From Actinomycetota bacterium (GTDB lineage Bacteria > Actinomycetota > Thermoleophilia > Gaiellales > F1-60-MAGs149), in contig CANJXE010000009.1 of assembly GCA_947478745.1 (NCBI GenBank), positions 1 to 32,168 on the forward strand: a stretch of DNA of 32,168 bases. Reading direction: 5' to 3'. The translations under genes were made by a program, and so were the position numbers. Positions within the stretch are counted from its first letter, which is position 1. Every line of letters begins with the position of its first letter. The notes under the pieces were generated by a model. The model was not told the DNA's origin. It made no database searches and saw nothing but the letters and a program-made list of their open reading frames with translations. This document shows, one piece after another, positions 1-8,325 of this stretch.

Positions 1-210
1 ACGATCGGGGCCTCGTTCGGCGTGGACCGCTGGTGGTTCGGAGCCGGGGCCGCGGTGGCGAGCATCGTCTGGTTCGCCGCGCTCGGCTTCGGCGCCCGCC
101 TGCTCTCGCCGCTGATGTCCCGCGCCGTCACGTGGCGCATCCTCGATGCCGTGATCGGCGTCGTGATGCTGGTGATCGCGTTCGCACTGGTGCGCTCCGT
201 CCTCGGATAG
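1..210 (+). CDS. LysE/ArgO-family amino-acid exporter, C-terminal part (truncated by window start)
   Basis: Open frame from window start to TAG at 208-210; hydrophobic C-terminus '...TWRILDAVIGVVMLVIAFALVRSVLG' resembles the last TM helices of LysE-type exporters. Confidence 0.65.
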   Translation, partial: TIGASFGVDRWWFGAGAAVASIVWFAALGFGARLLSPLMSRAVTWRILDAVIGVVMLVIAFALVRSVLG

Positions 211-219
211 GCTCCGCCC

Positions 220-606
220 ATGCATGACTCCGGCCCCGCCCACGACATCGCCGATCCCGACATCACCGTCGAACCGCGCGCCGCGCACGTGGTGATCCGC
301 CTCGGCGAGACCGTGCTCGCCGACTCCCAGAGCCCGTCCGTGGTGCGGCAGTCGAGCTCCGGCGTGGCGCGCTACTACCTGCCGCCCGACGACGTGCGAC
401 GCGACCTGCTGGAGCCGAGCGAGACGACGACCCACTGCCCGTACAAGGGCGATGCGGCGCACCACTCGGCCCGCATCGACGGCGTCCTGCACGAGGACGT
501 CGCGTGGAGCTACGACGAGCCGCTGCCGGCCGCAGTCGACGTCGCCGGCTGGTTCTCGTTCTACGACGACAAGGTCTCGATCGCGATCGGGCCGCTGCCC
601 GAATAG
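220..606 (+). CDS. DUF427 domain protein
   Basis: 128-aa ORF with 'ETTTHCPYKGDAAHHS' and 'VAWSYDEPLPAAVDVAGWFSFYDDKVSI', characteristic of DUF427. Confidence 0.85.
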   Translation: MHDSGPAHDIADPDITVEPRAAHVVIRLGETVLADSQSPSVVRQSSSGVARYYLPPDDVRRDLLEPSETTTHCPYKGDAAHHSARIDGVLHEDVAWSYDEPLPAAVDVAGWFSFYDDKVSIAIGPLPE

Positions 607-656
607 CGGCGCACGCTCCCGAGTTCGCGCCCCCGGATACCAAGTACCGTGTGGGC

Positions 657-1922
657 ATGTTCGAACTCGAGACTCTGCCCAACGGCGCCCGCATCCTCAG
701 CGCCCCCATGCGCGACGCGGCCAGCGTCGCCGTCGTCATCTCCGTCGCCGCCGGCTCGCGCTGCGAGACGCCCGAGGTGGGCGGCATCGCGCACTTCTCG
801 GAGCACATGTTCTTCAAGGGCACCGAGCGGCGGCCGACCGCGCGCGACATCTCCGCGGAGATCGACGGCATCGGCGGCGAGTTCAACGCCTTCACCGGCA
901 AGGAGATGACCGCGTACTACGTGAAGTGCGCGGCCGCCGACGCCGGCACGGCGGTCGACGTCCTCAGCGACATGTTCCTCCACTCGAAGTTCGACGAGGA
1001 GGAGCTCGAGCGCGAGAAGGGCGTGATCGTCGAGGAGATCAACATGTACACCGACACGCCGCGCGACATCGTCGGCCAGGTGTACGACACGGCCCGCTAC
1101 GGCGATTCGCCGATCGGCCGCCCGATCATCGGCACGAAGGAGACCGTCCGCGCGGCGACCCGCCAGACGTTCCTCGACTACCTCGGCGCCTGGTACCGGC
1201 CCGAGCGCATCGCGATCGGGCTCGGCGGCAACGTCACCGACGCGCTGCTCGCCGACGTCCGCGATCGCTTCGGCGCGCTCCCCGGCGACCCCACGCCGCC
1301 GCTGCCCGAGACCGTCATCCCGCAGATCACCGAGCCGCTCGTCTCGATCGAGCGTCGCGACGGCGACCAGGCGCACATCATCCTCGGCGTCGACGGCATG
1401 CGCTCGAACGACGAGGATCGCTACGCGATGGCCGTCTGGCAGGCCGTCATCGGCGGCGGCATGTCGTCGCGCCTGTTCACCGAGGTGCGCGAGCGCCGCG
1501 GCCTCGCGTACTACGTCTTCGGCCGCAACGCCGCCTACACCGACACGGGCTCGTTCGCTGTGCAGGCCGGCGTCGACATCAACCGCGCCAACCTCGCCGT
1601 CGAGGTGATCGCGCAGGAGCTGCGCCGCATGGTCGAGGAGCCGATCCCCGCCGAAGAGATCCAGAAGGCCAAGCGCTACCTGATTGGCCACACCGTCCTC
1701 AACCAGGAGGACCCCAGCGGCCGCATCTTCTTCGGCCTGCGCCGGGAGCTCCTGGACGGCGGCTGGGTCGATCTCGACACCGTCATCAAGGGCCTCGAGG
1801 CGGTCACGCCCGAGGATCTCCAGCGCGTCGGCCGCCGCGTCGTCACGCTCGACCGCGCGGTCCTCGCCGGCGTCGGCCCCCTCGACGACACCGACGGCCT
1901 GCGCGCCGCGCTCGGCGTCTGA
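657..1922 (+). CDS. M16 family zinc metallopeptidase (pitrilysin/MPP-like)
   Basis: ATG 657; 'GGIAHFSEHMFFKGTERR' contains HxxEH; downstream GGGMSSRLFTEVRERRGLAYYV is typical of M16 peptidases. Confidence 0.92.
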   Translation: MFELETLPNGARILSAPMRDAASVAVVISVAAGSRCETPEVGGIAHFSEHMFFKGTERRPTARDISAEIDGIGGEFNAFTGKEMTAYYVKCAAADAGTAVDVLSDMFLHSKFDEEELEREKGVIVEEINMYTDTPRDIVGQVYDTARYGDSPIGRPIIGTKETVRAATRQTFLDYLGAWYRPERIAIGLGGNVTDALLADVRDRFGALPGDPTPPLPETVIPQITEPLVSIERRDGDQAHIILGVDGMRSNDEDRYAMAVWQAVIGGGMSSRLFTEVRERRGLAYYVFGRNAAYTDTGSFAVQAGVDINRANLAVEVIAQELRRMVEEPIPAEEIQKAKRYLIGHTVLNQEDPSGRIFFGLRRELLDGGWVDLDTVIKGLEAVTPEDLQRVGRRVVTLDRAVLAGVGPLDDTDGLRAALGV

Positions 1923-1942
1923 ACCCGGATACAGTGGCGAGC

Positions 1943-3103
1943 GTGGAACTGCATGAGGAAGTCGCGCGCGTCTTCGCGCGCATGGATGCGCTGATCGACG
2001 AGCTCGGCGGCACCGGCCTTCGCATCGACGCGCACACGCACCTCGGCCTCGACGAGGACCGCATGGCCCAGACGCTCGAGGAGCTGATCGGCCACCTCGA
2101 CGCGCACCGTATCGAGCGCGCGGTGACCTTCCCGCTGCACGACCCGGATCGCGGCGAGAACTACACCGTCCCCAACGACCGCGTGCTCGAGTGGTGCGCG
2201 CAGTCGAACGGCCGCGTCGTCCCCTTCTGCCGCCTCAACCTGACGGGCGATCCGCTCGCCGAGGCCGAGCGCGCGATCGGGCTCGGTGCCCGCGGGATCA
2301 AGCTGCATCCGCGCGCCCAGGCCTTCAGCGTCGATGACGAGCGCCTCGATCCCGTCTTCAAGATCGCCGCCGAGCATCGCCTGCCCGTGCTGATCCACGC
2401 TGGTCGCGGCATGCCGCCGATCGGCGAGGCCCTGGCCACCGCCGCCGAGCGCAATCCCGAGGCGACGCTGATCCTCGCGCACGCCGCGATCGTCGATCAG
2501 GACCGCATCGCCACGCTCGTCGCCGGGCGCCCGAACGTCGTCTTCGACGCCTCGGCCTGGAGCCCGATCGATCTGCACGGGCTGCTGACGCGCGTCCCGC
2601 CGGAGCAGCTCGTCTGGGCCTCCGACCTGCCGTACGGCACGATCCGCGAGAGCCTCTTCGCGACGCTGGCCGTGCTCTGCGAGGTCGGCGCCGATCGCGC
2701 GACGACCGACGCCGTCCTCGGCGGCACGATGCAGCAGCTGCTCGACGGTCGGCACCCGACCCTGTCGGCCGCGCCGATCGCCCCGCGCGATCGCGTCGTC
2801 AACCTCGCACGCCAGCGCCTCGGCGGCTATATCACCGCGCTGCTGCCGGCGATCTGGGCACGTCGCCCCGACGTCGTCGGCCATTTCGGCCTTGCCGCCG
2901 CGGTCTGCCGCGACGAGGAGGACCAGCTCGGCTCGCTCGGCGACCTGATCCGCCTCGCCGAACGCCGCTGGGATTTCGCGCTCGCCGCCGGCGAGCGTCC
3001 GACCCTCGAGGATGTCCGCGAGACGTTCGAGCTCGTGCTCGCCGTATGGGTCCTCGCCTACTCGCCCGCCACGCAGGCGCGCTGGAATGAGCTGCCCCTA
3101 TGA
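1943..3103 (+). CDS. Amidohydrolase-family TIM-barrel metal-dependent hydrolase with C-terminal extension
   Basis: 'RIDAHTHLGLD', 'GIKLHPRAQAF', 'PVLIHAGRG', 'VWASDLPYG'. GTG 1943 preferred over GTG 1934 because TACAGT (1930-1935) lies 7 nt upstream. Confidence 0.82.
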   Translation: MELHEEVARVFARMDALIDELGGTGLRIDAHTHLGLDEDRMAQTLEELIGHLDAHRIERAVTFPLHDPDRGENYTVPNDRVLEWCAQSNGRVVPFCRLNLTGDPLAEAERAIGLGARGIKLHPRAQAFSVDDERLDPVFKIAAEHRLPVLIHAGRGMPPIGEALATAAERNPEATLILAHAAIVDQDRIATLVAGRPNVVFDASAWSPIDLHGLLTRVPPEQLVWASDLPYGTIRESLFATLAVLCEVGADRATTDAVLGGTMQQLLDGRHPTLSAAPIAPRDRVVNLARQRLGGYITALLPAIWARRPDVVGHFGLAAAVCRDEEDQLGSLGDLIRLAERRWDFALAAGERPTLEDVRETFELVLAVWVLAYSPATQARWNELPL

Positions 3104-3870
3104 TCGCCACCGTTGTCCTCGCCGCTGGGCGCTCCGAGCGCTTCGGCTCGCCCAAGCTCCTCGCCGAATGGTGGGGCCGCCCGCTGGTCGAGCGTGCCCT
3201 GGAGATCGCTCCGCCGGGTCTGAAGATCGCCGTCGTCGGCACGCACACGGCGAAGCTGCTGCCGCTCTTCCAGGCGCACGGCTTCCAGTGCGTCCGCAAC
3301 CCGAAGCCCGCGCAGGGGCAGTCGTCATCGTTGCGCCTCGCACTCGACGTGATGCCCGCCCAGGTCGATGCCGTGCTCGTGCTGCTCGGTGATGCCCCGG
3401 CCGTGCCTCCGGTCGTCGTCGATCGCATCCTCACGGAGTACCGTCGGCTCAACTGCACCGTCACCGCCGAGTTCGGCGATCGCACGGCCCCGCCGATCGT
3501 GATCCCGCGCTCCGACTGGGACAAGATCGCCGCCACCGGCGACAATCCGGGCGAGGCACTCGAGCCCGTCTCGATCGACATGAGCGACCTGCTCGAGGGC
3601 GACGAGGACGTCGATACCCCTGAGGACCTCTTCCGCCTGGCGGCCCGTCGCGCCGGCGTCGAGCTGATCGAGCCGATGGACACCGCCATCCTCGATGGCC
3701 GCCTCGACGACCCCGAGCCCTTCGCCGTGCGCCTGCGCCGCCGCGCCTCGGCGACCGCCGACCGCCCGTCCGTCACGCCGCTCGCCCTGGAGAAGCTCGC
3801 CATCGAGCACTTCCGCGGCACCGAGGTGATCGCCCGCGTCGGCGACGAGTACGTCGCCCTGCTCGGCTGA
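3100..3870 (+). CDS. MobA/MocA-like nucleotidyltransferase (molybdenum cofactor cytidylyltransferase family) with C-terminal extension
   Basis: 'VVLAAGRSERFGSPKLLAEWWGRPLVERAL', 'LLGDAPAVPPVVVDRIL', 'DVDTPEDL'; 4-bp overlap with preceding CDS. Confidence 0.85.
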   Translation: MIATVVLAAGRSERFGSPKLLAEWWGRPLVERALEIAPPGLKIAVVGTHTAKLLPLFQAHGFQCVRNPKPAQGQSSSLRLALDVMPAQVDAVLVLLGDAPAVPPVVVDRILTEYRRLNCTVTAEFGDRTAPPIVIPRSDWDKIAATGDNPGEALEPVSIDMSDLLEGDEDVDTPEDLFRLAARRAGVELIEPMDTAILDGRLDDPEPFAVRLRRRASATADRPSVTPLALEKLAIEHFRGTEVIARVGDEYVALLG

Positions 3871-3926
3871 GGACCGCACAGTCCGCTGACGCCGTCTCAG
3901 GTACGCGTCCGCGCTTCAGAGTGAGG

Positions 3927-3956
3927 TGACATTTTGGGCCCGGGCCCAAAATGTCA
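3927..3956. repeat. 30-bp perfect palindrome TGACATTTTGGGCCC|GGGCCCAAAATGTCA in a convergent intergenic gap
   Basis: Exact reverse-complement arms of 15 bp with no spacer, between stops at 3870 (+) and 3991 (-). Confidence 0.95.
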
Positions 3957-3990
3957 GTAGACCGGCACGGCAGGCCGGAATCGCGCTCTT

Positions 3991-4950
3991 CTAGCAGGCT
4001 GCGTGCTTCTCGAGCAGCTGCATCAGGTCCACGAGGAACGCATCGCGCTGGCGCTGCAGGTCCGAGATCGAGCGGCCGGCCGCCTCCTGCTCGCAGCCGG
4101 CGACCATCTTGTCGCGCAGGTCCTTCGTCAGCTCCGGCGCCACAAGGCGCGTCCACGGCTCGAGCAGCGAGTCGCCGAAGTGGTCGAGCATGTGGCCCAT
4201 GCCACCCTCGCCGCCGGCCAGGTGGAACGTGAGGCCGACGCCCATCTGCGCCCAGCGCACGCCGGGGCCGTAGACCAGCGCGACGTCGCACTCCTCGACC
4301 GTCGCCTCGTCGTTGGCGACCATGTGCAGCAGCTCGCGCCAGACGGCATCCTGCAGGCGGTTGGCGACGAAGCCGGGCAGCTCGTTGGAGCAGCGCAGCG
4401 CCTTCTTGCCGGCGCGTGTGTAGAAGTCGAGCGTCCAGTCGACGACGGCCGGATCCGTCAGCTCGCCGCCGACGACCTCGACGAGCGGCACGAGGTACGG
4501 CGGGTTGAAGGGGTGGCCGACGACGAGGCGCTCGGGGTGCGCGGCACCACCCGCCATGTCGGTCATGCGGTAGCCCGAGGTGCTCGACAGGATCGGCACG
4601 CCAACGGGGGCCGCGGCGTCGATGCGGGCGAGCATGTCGATCTTGAGGTCGAGGACCTCCGGGCAGCTCTCCTGGATGACGTCGGCTTCGGCCGCGACCT
4701 CCTCGAGCGTGGCGACCAGGCGCAGGCGGTCGCGTACCGCGCCGGGTGCGAGGCCGAGCTGCTCGAGGGCGGGCCAGGCGATGTCGTGCAGGCGCTGGAG
4801 CTTCTCGGCCGCATCGGGCGCCGGATCCCACGCGATCACGTCGTAGCCCTGCGCCAGGAACTTCGCGGCCCAGCCGCCGCCGATCACGCCCGTGCCGATC
4901 ACGCCGACGGTCGTCACGGCGTCAGGGGTGGTCTTGGGCGTCCAGCGCAT
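3991..4950 (-). CDS. 3-hydroxyacyl-CoA dehydrogenase / L-carnitine dehydrogenase-like NAD-binding oxidoreductase
   Basis: 'TVGVIGTGVIGGGWAAKFLAQGYDVIAWDPAP', 'VVGHPFNPPYLVPLVEVV', 'GFVANRLQDAVWRELLHMV'. ATG at 4950 with upstream GGAGG. Confidence 0.87.
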   Translation of the reverse strand: MRWTPKTTPDAVTTVGVIGTGVIGGGWAAKFLAQGYDVIAWDPAPDAAEKLQRLHDIAWPALEQLGLAPGAVRDRLRLVATLEEVAAEADVIQESCPEVLDLKIDMLARIDAAAPVGVPILSSTSGYRMTDMAGGAAHPERLVVGHPFNPPYLVPLVEVVGGELTDPAVVDWTLDFYTRAGKKALRCSNELPGFVANRLQDAVWRELLHMVANDEATVEECDVALVYGPGVRWAQMGVGLTFHLAGGEGGMGHMLDHFGDSLLEPWTRLVAPELTKDLRDKMVAGCEQEAAGRSISDLQRQRDAFLVDLMQLLEKHAAC

Positions 4951-4994
4951 GCGAATCCTCCGACGTCGGCCGTCACGCGACGGTCGGGCGGAGC

Positions 4995-5246
4995 CTACTC
5001 GCAGTCGCAGTCGTCGCAGATGCGACGGAGCTCGGCGCGCAGCGCGTCGGGGCACGGCTCGTCGCACGCCTTGCGCATGACGCTGCGCACGCCGACCTCG
5101 AGGCCGTAGCACTTGACGCAGCACGGGCAGACGGCCAGATGCTGATCGACGATCGCGACCTGCTCGGCCGGGAGCGTGCGGTCGACGTACTCCTGCACGC
5201 ACCGCTGCGCGTGCAGGCACTGCTCGGAGCGGACGTGCGCGCTCAT
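4995..5246 (-). CDS. rsrA-like: Zinc-binding anti-sigma factor, RsrA-like (ZAS), unusually Cys-rich
   Basis: 'DQHLAVCPCC' fits HxxxCxxC; 83 aa; start overlaps the sigma factor stop by 4 bp. Confidence 0.88.
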   Translation of the reverse strand: MSAHVRSEQCLHAQRCVQEYVDRTLPAEQVAIVDQHLAVCPCCVKCYGLEVGVRSVMRKACDEPCPDALRAELRRICDDCDCE

Positions 5247-5812
5247 GCGGTCTCTCCCCCGGCGTGATCGGCGAGGGCCTTCTTGAGCACGCGGCGACCA
5301 CGATGCAGGCGGCTCATGACGGTGCCGACGGGAATCTCAAGGACGTCCGCGGCCTCCTGATACGAGAGGTCGCCGAGGTCGACGAGCACGACGACCTCGC
5401 GGAAGGGCAGCGAGAGCTGACCGAGGGCCTCGAGGACGGGTCCGGGCGAGAGACGCTCGACGAGGCGATCGACGTCGGCGACCGTGGGGCCACCGAGACG
5501 GTCGTAGAGGTAGTAGTCATCGGCCTCGAGCCCGAGCTGCTCGGGCTGGCGCTGCTGCTTGCGGGCGTTGTCGATGGCGAGGTTGTGGACGATGCGGAGC
5601 AGCCAGGCGCGCAGGTTCGTGCCCGGCGTGTACTGCTTCCACGAGCGGAAGGCGCGCGTGTACGCCTCCTGCATCAGATCCTCAGCGGCCTGGGGATCGC
5701 GCGTCAGGCGACGGGCGACACGCCAGACGTCGTCGGCGAGCGCCAGCGCCTGCTCGTCGAAGACGAGGCGCGCGGGATCGGTGACGGGGGCTTCGGCGGT
5801 CTCGTCGGCCAC
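5243..5812 (-). CDS. sigR-like: ECF RNA polymerase sigma factor, SigR-like (short isoform from GTG 5812; possible extended isoform from ATG 5878)
   Basis: Region 2 'AEDLMQEAYTRAFRSWKQYTPGTNLRAWLLRIVHNLAIDNARKQ', region 4 'LSLPFREVVVLVDLGDLSYQEAADVLEIPVGTVMSRLHRGRRVLK'; paired with RsrA-like gene. Confidence 0.93.
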   Translation of the reverse strand: MADETAEAPVTDPARLVFDEQALALADDVWRVARRLTRDPQAAEDLMQEAYTRAFRSWKQYTPGTNLRAWLLRIVHNLAIDNARKQQRQPEQLGLEADDYYLYDRLGGPTVADVDRLVERLSPGPVLEALGQLSLPFREVVVLVDLGDLSYQEAADVLEIPVGTVMSRLHRGRRVLKKALADHAGGETA

Positions 5813-5818
5813 GGTCCG

Positions 5819-5824
5819 AGCGTA
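5819..5824 (-). promoter_or_regulatory. Putative -10 hexamer TACGCT for the sigma gene (leaderless short form)
   Basis: Minus strand TACGCT-cggacc-GTG(5812): 6 nt to start codon. Confidence 0.55.
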
Positions 5825-5887
5825 CCACCCGCGCGAGGCTCGGCTCGACGGACGGGGAGGGGTGGCGGCGGCCTGCATGTAGCGGAG

Positions 5888-5913
5888 AACGCGCCCGGGG
5901 ACTACGGCATTCC
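5888..5913 (-). promoter_or_regulatory. Putative SigR-type autoregulatory promoter GGAAT-N18-GTT
   Basis: Minus strand GGAAT (5913-5909), 18-nt spacer, GTT (5890-5888), then 9 nt to in-frame ATG at 5878. Confidence 0.7.
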
Positions 5914-5938
5914 GCCCATCTCGGTGATACTGCAGCCA

Positions 5939-6847
5939 ATGCGCGCGTTCCTGAACCGCATCACCGGCCCCAGCTCCTTCCGTCCGCTGGCCGTGATCAC
6001 GCTGATCGCGCTGTACGTCAACATCGTCTCGGGCGCGCTCGTGCGCGTCACGAACTCGGGTCTCGGCTGCCCCGATTGGCCGCTCTGCGAGGGCAAGCCC
6101 ACGCCGCCCCTCCAGTTCCACGGGCTGATCGAGTTCACGAACCGCGTGCTCGCGCTGTTCGTAATCGTGATCGCGGTCATCTTCGCCGTCTCCGCCTACC
6201 GCTCGATCCGACGGACGTCGCCCTGGCTCTGGCGCGGCGCGCTCTGGATCGGGATCCTGACCTTCATGCAGGGCCCCCTCGGCGGCATCACGGTGCTCGT
6301 GAACCTGAATCCGATCGCTGTGCTGAGCCATTTCGTGCTGGCGCTGATCATCTTGCTGATCAGCGTCGTGATCGTGCTGGAGACCTTCGGCCTCGTCGGC
6401 GGCTTCTCGCCGCGACCGGCCGCCTGGGTGCCGTGGGCCGGGATCGTCACGGCGCTGTGGGCCGGGGCGACGATCCTCTCCGGCGGTGTCGCCACGATGT
6501 CGGGCACGCATCCGGGCAGCGACAACGTGCCCCGCATGTGGAATCTGGTCGACGCGGTCTACCTGCACGTCCGCGTTGCGGCGAGCTTCATCGTCGTGAT
6601 CGCGATCCTGCTGATCATCCTGTCGCGCGTGATCAAGCCCCCGCGCATCGTCACGCGCCTCGCCTGGGCGCTCGTGATCACCGTCGCCGCGCAGGTCGCA
6701 GTCGGCGAATGGCAGTGGCGGACGCAGCTGCCGTGGTACGCCACGCTGCTCCACGTCGCGATCGGCTCGCTGGCGCTCGCGATCGCCGCCGCCTTCGGCT
6801 GGTCGCTCGCTGTGGCTCGCCGAAAGGCGCCTCCTGCCACCGACTGA
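5939..6847 (+). CDS. ctaA: Heme A synthase, COX15/CtaA family
   Basis: 'ALVRVTNSGLGCPDWPLCEGKPTPPLQFHGLIEFTNRVLA' and multiple TM helices. Confidence 0.92.
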   Translation: MRAFLNRITGPSSFRPLAVITLIALYVNIVSGALVRVTNSGLGCPDWPLCEGKPTPPLQFHGLIEFTNRVLALFVIVIAVIFAVSAYRSIRRTSPWLWRGALWIGILTFMQGPLGGITVLVNLNPIAVLSHFVLALIILLISVVIVLETFGLVGGFSPRPAAWVPWAGIVTALWAGATILSGGVATMSGTHPGSDNVPRMWNLVDAVYLHVRVAASFIVVIAILLIILSRVIKPPRIVTRLAWALVITVAAQVAVGEWQWRTQLPWYATLLHVAIGSLALAIAAAFGWSLAVARRKAPPATD

Positions 6848-6873
6848 CCGCCGTCTGCGATGATTGGTTGCGG

Positions 6874-8325
6874 GTGGATGGGATTCTGATTCCGATCGCG
6901 GGCGTCGTCGCGGCGCTCGGCGTTGCGCTGCTGCTGGCCACGGGCACGACTGCGCCCCGCGTCGCCGGCGCCGTGCTGGCCGGACTCGGCGGAATTCCGC
7001 TCGTGCTGTCGCGCACCTCGCAGGCGGACACGCTGCTCGATCGTCCGGCGCTGCTCGGCGTCGGCGTGGTCGCCGGCGTGGTGGCGCTCGCGGTGCTGAC
7101 GCTGCTCTTCATGCGCTATCCGTGGCTCGTGCTGCCGATCGCGCTGGTGATCGGGCTGCGCATCCCGCTGCGCAATCCGCCCAGCCCGACCGATCACCTG
7201 CTGCCGCTGTACCTGGTGCTGGCGGCGGGCACGCTCGCGCTGGTGCTGCGCTCGGTCCGTGGCACTGGCACGCCCAACCGGCTCGGCTACGTCGGCTACG
7301 CGCTCGCGGTCTACGTCGTGATCGCCGCGGCCAGCCTCGCCTGGACCGCCGACCACGATGCCACCGCCTATGCCGTCGTGGCCTTCACCCTCCCGCTCGG
7401 GCTGCTGGCGGCGCTGACGGGCACGCTGCTGCCGCTGCCGCCGCTGACGAAGGTGCTGCCGTGGCTGCTGATCGTCGTGGCGCTGATCCTCGCCGTCGTG
7501 GCGCTGTGGCAGTGGCACTCGCACGACATCTTCTGGAACGACAAGCTGATGCGCACGAACGCGTACGGCGGCTACTTCCGCACGAACTCCCTGCTGTTCG
7601 ATCCCAGCCTCTTCGGTCGCGTCGAGGTGCTCGCGCTGGTGACGATCGTGGGGCTGCTCGCGCTGTCGCCACCGCGTCGCATCCTGATCCTCGCCGCGCT
7701 CGCCGCCATCCCGATCTTCCTCGGGCTCGCGACGTCGTACTCGCAGTCCTCGCTGGTCGCGCTGTGCGTGGGCATCCTCGTGATCGCCTGCGTCGTCTGG
7801 CGCTGGAAGGCGATCATCGCGATGGGCGTGATCCTGCTGATCATCGCCGTCGGTGCCGTCGCCACGCCGCAGGGCCGCACAATGCTGCACGAGCCGGCAC
7901 AGAAGGCCTCGAGCGCCCGCCTCGGCCTCGTCCAGCGCTCGATCGACCTGTTCGAGGCGCACCCGATCGAGGGCAGCGGCCTGGGCGCGTTCGCGACGGC
8001 GACGGACAAGAAGAAGGCGGCGCCCCACAACGTCCTCGCCGGCACCGCCGCCGAGCTCGGCATCCTCGGCGGGCTGGCGCTCCTCGCCGTCCTGCTGAGC
8101 GTCCTCTGGGCGGTTCGCCACCGTCGCCCCGACGCCGATCGGCCGACGCACATCATCCTCGGTGCGCTGTTCGCGACGATCCTCGTGCACGCGCTGGTCT
8201 ACGACAACTTCTTCGCCGACCCGTCGATGTGGGTGATCGCCGCGCTGCTCGCCACGGGTGCGGGCCTGCTGCCGCTCGAGGGCGAGCCAGAGCCTGGCGA
8301 CTGGATCGCGAGGCGCCCGGCATGA
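6874..8325 (+). CDS. O-antigen ligase/polymerase-like polytopic membrane protein
   Basis: Many TM helices; 'GSGLGAFATATDKKKAAPHNVLAGTAAELGILGGLALLAV' resembles the Wzy_C region. Start codon uncertain (GTG 6874 or TTG 6868). Confidence 0.75.
   Translation: MDGILIPIAGVVAALGVALLLATGTTAPRVAGAVLAGLGGIPLVLSRTSQADTLLDRPALLGVGVVAGVVALAVLTLLFMRYPWLVLPIALVIGLRIPLRNPPSPTDHLLPLYLVLAAGTLALVLRSVRGTGTPNRLGYVGYALAVYVVIAAASLAWTADHDATAYAVVAFTLPLGLLAALTGTLLPLPPLTKVLPWLLIVVALILAVVALWQWHSHDIFWNDKLMRTNAYGGYFRTNSLLFDPSLFGRVEVLALVTIVGLLALSPPRRILILAALAAIPIFLGLATSYSQSSLVALCVGILVIACVVWRWKAIIAMGVILLIIAVGAVATPQGRTMLHEPAQKASSARLGLVQRSIDLFEAHPIEGSGLGAFATATDKKKAAPHNVLAGTAAELGILGGLALLAVLLSVLWAVRHRRPDADRPTHIILGALFATILVHALVYDNFFADPSMWVIAALLATGAGLLPLEGEPEPGDWIARRPA

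Noticed and set aside
452-1942. 5' extension of the amidohydrolase ORF (883 aa in total)
   Set aside because: Out-of-frame reading through the M16 peptidase gene; no conserved motifs before 'VELHEEVARVF'.
5813-6754. Long upstream extension of the sigma factor ORF (503 aa in total)
   Set aside because: The part beyond ATG 5878 is antisense to ctaA with charged low-complexity sequence; only the 22-residue extension from ATG 5878 is considered plausible.
6864-8321. 5' extension of the GT87-like ORF (927 aa in total)
   Set aside because: Out-of-frame Arg/Ala-rich reading of the ligase-like gene; true start at ATG 8322.
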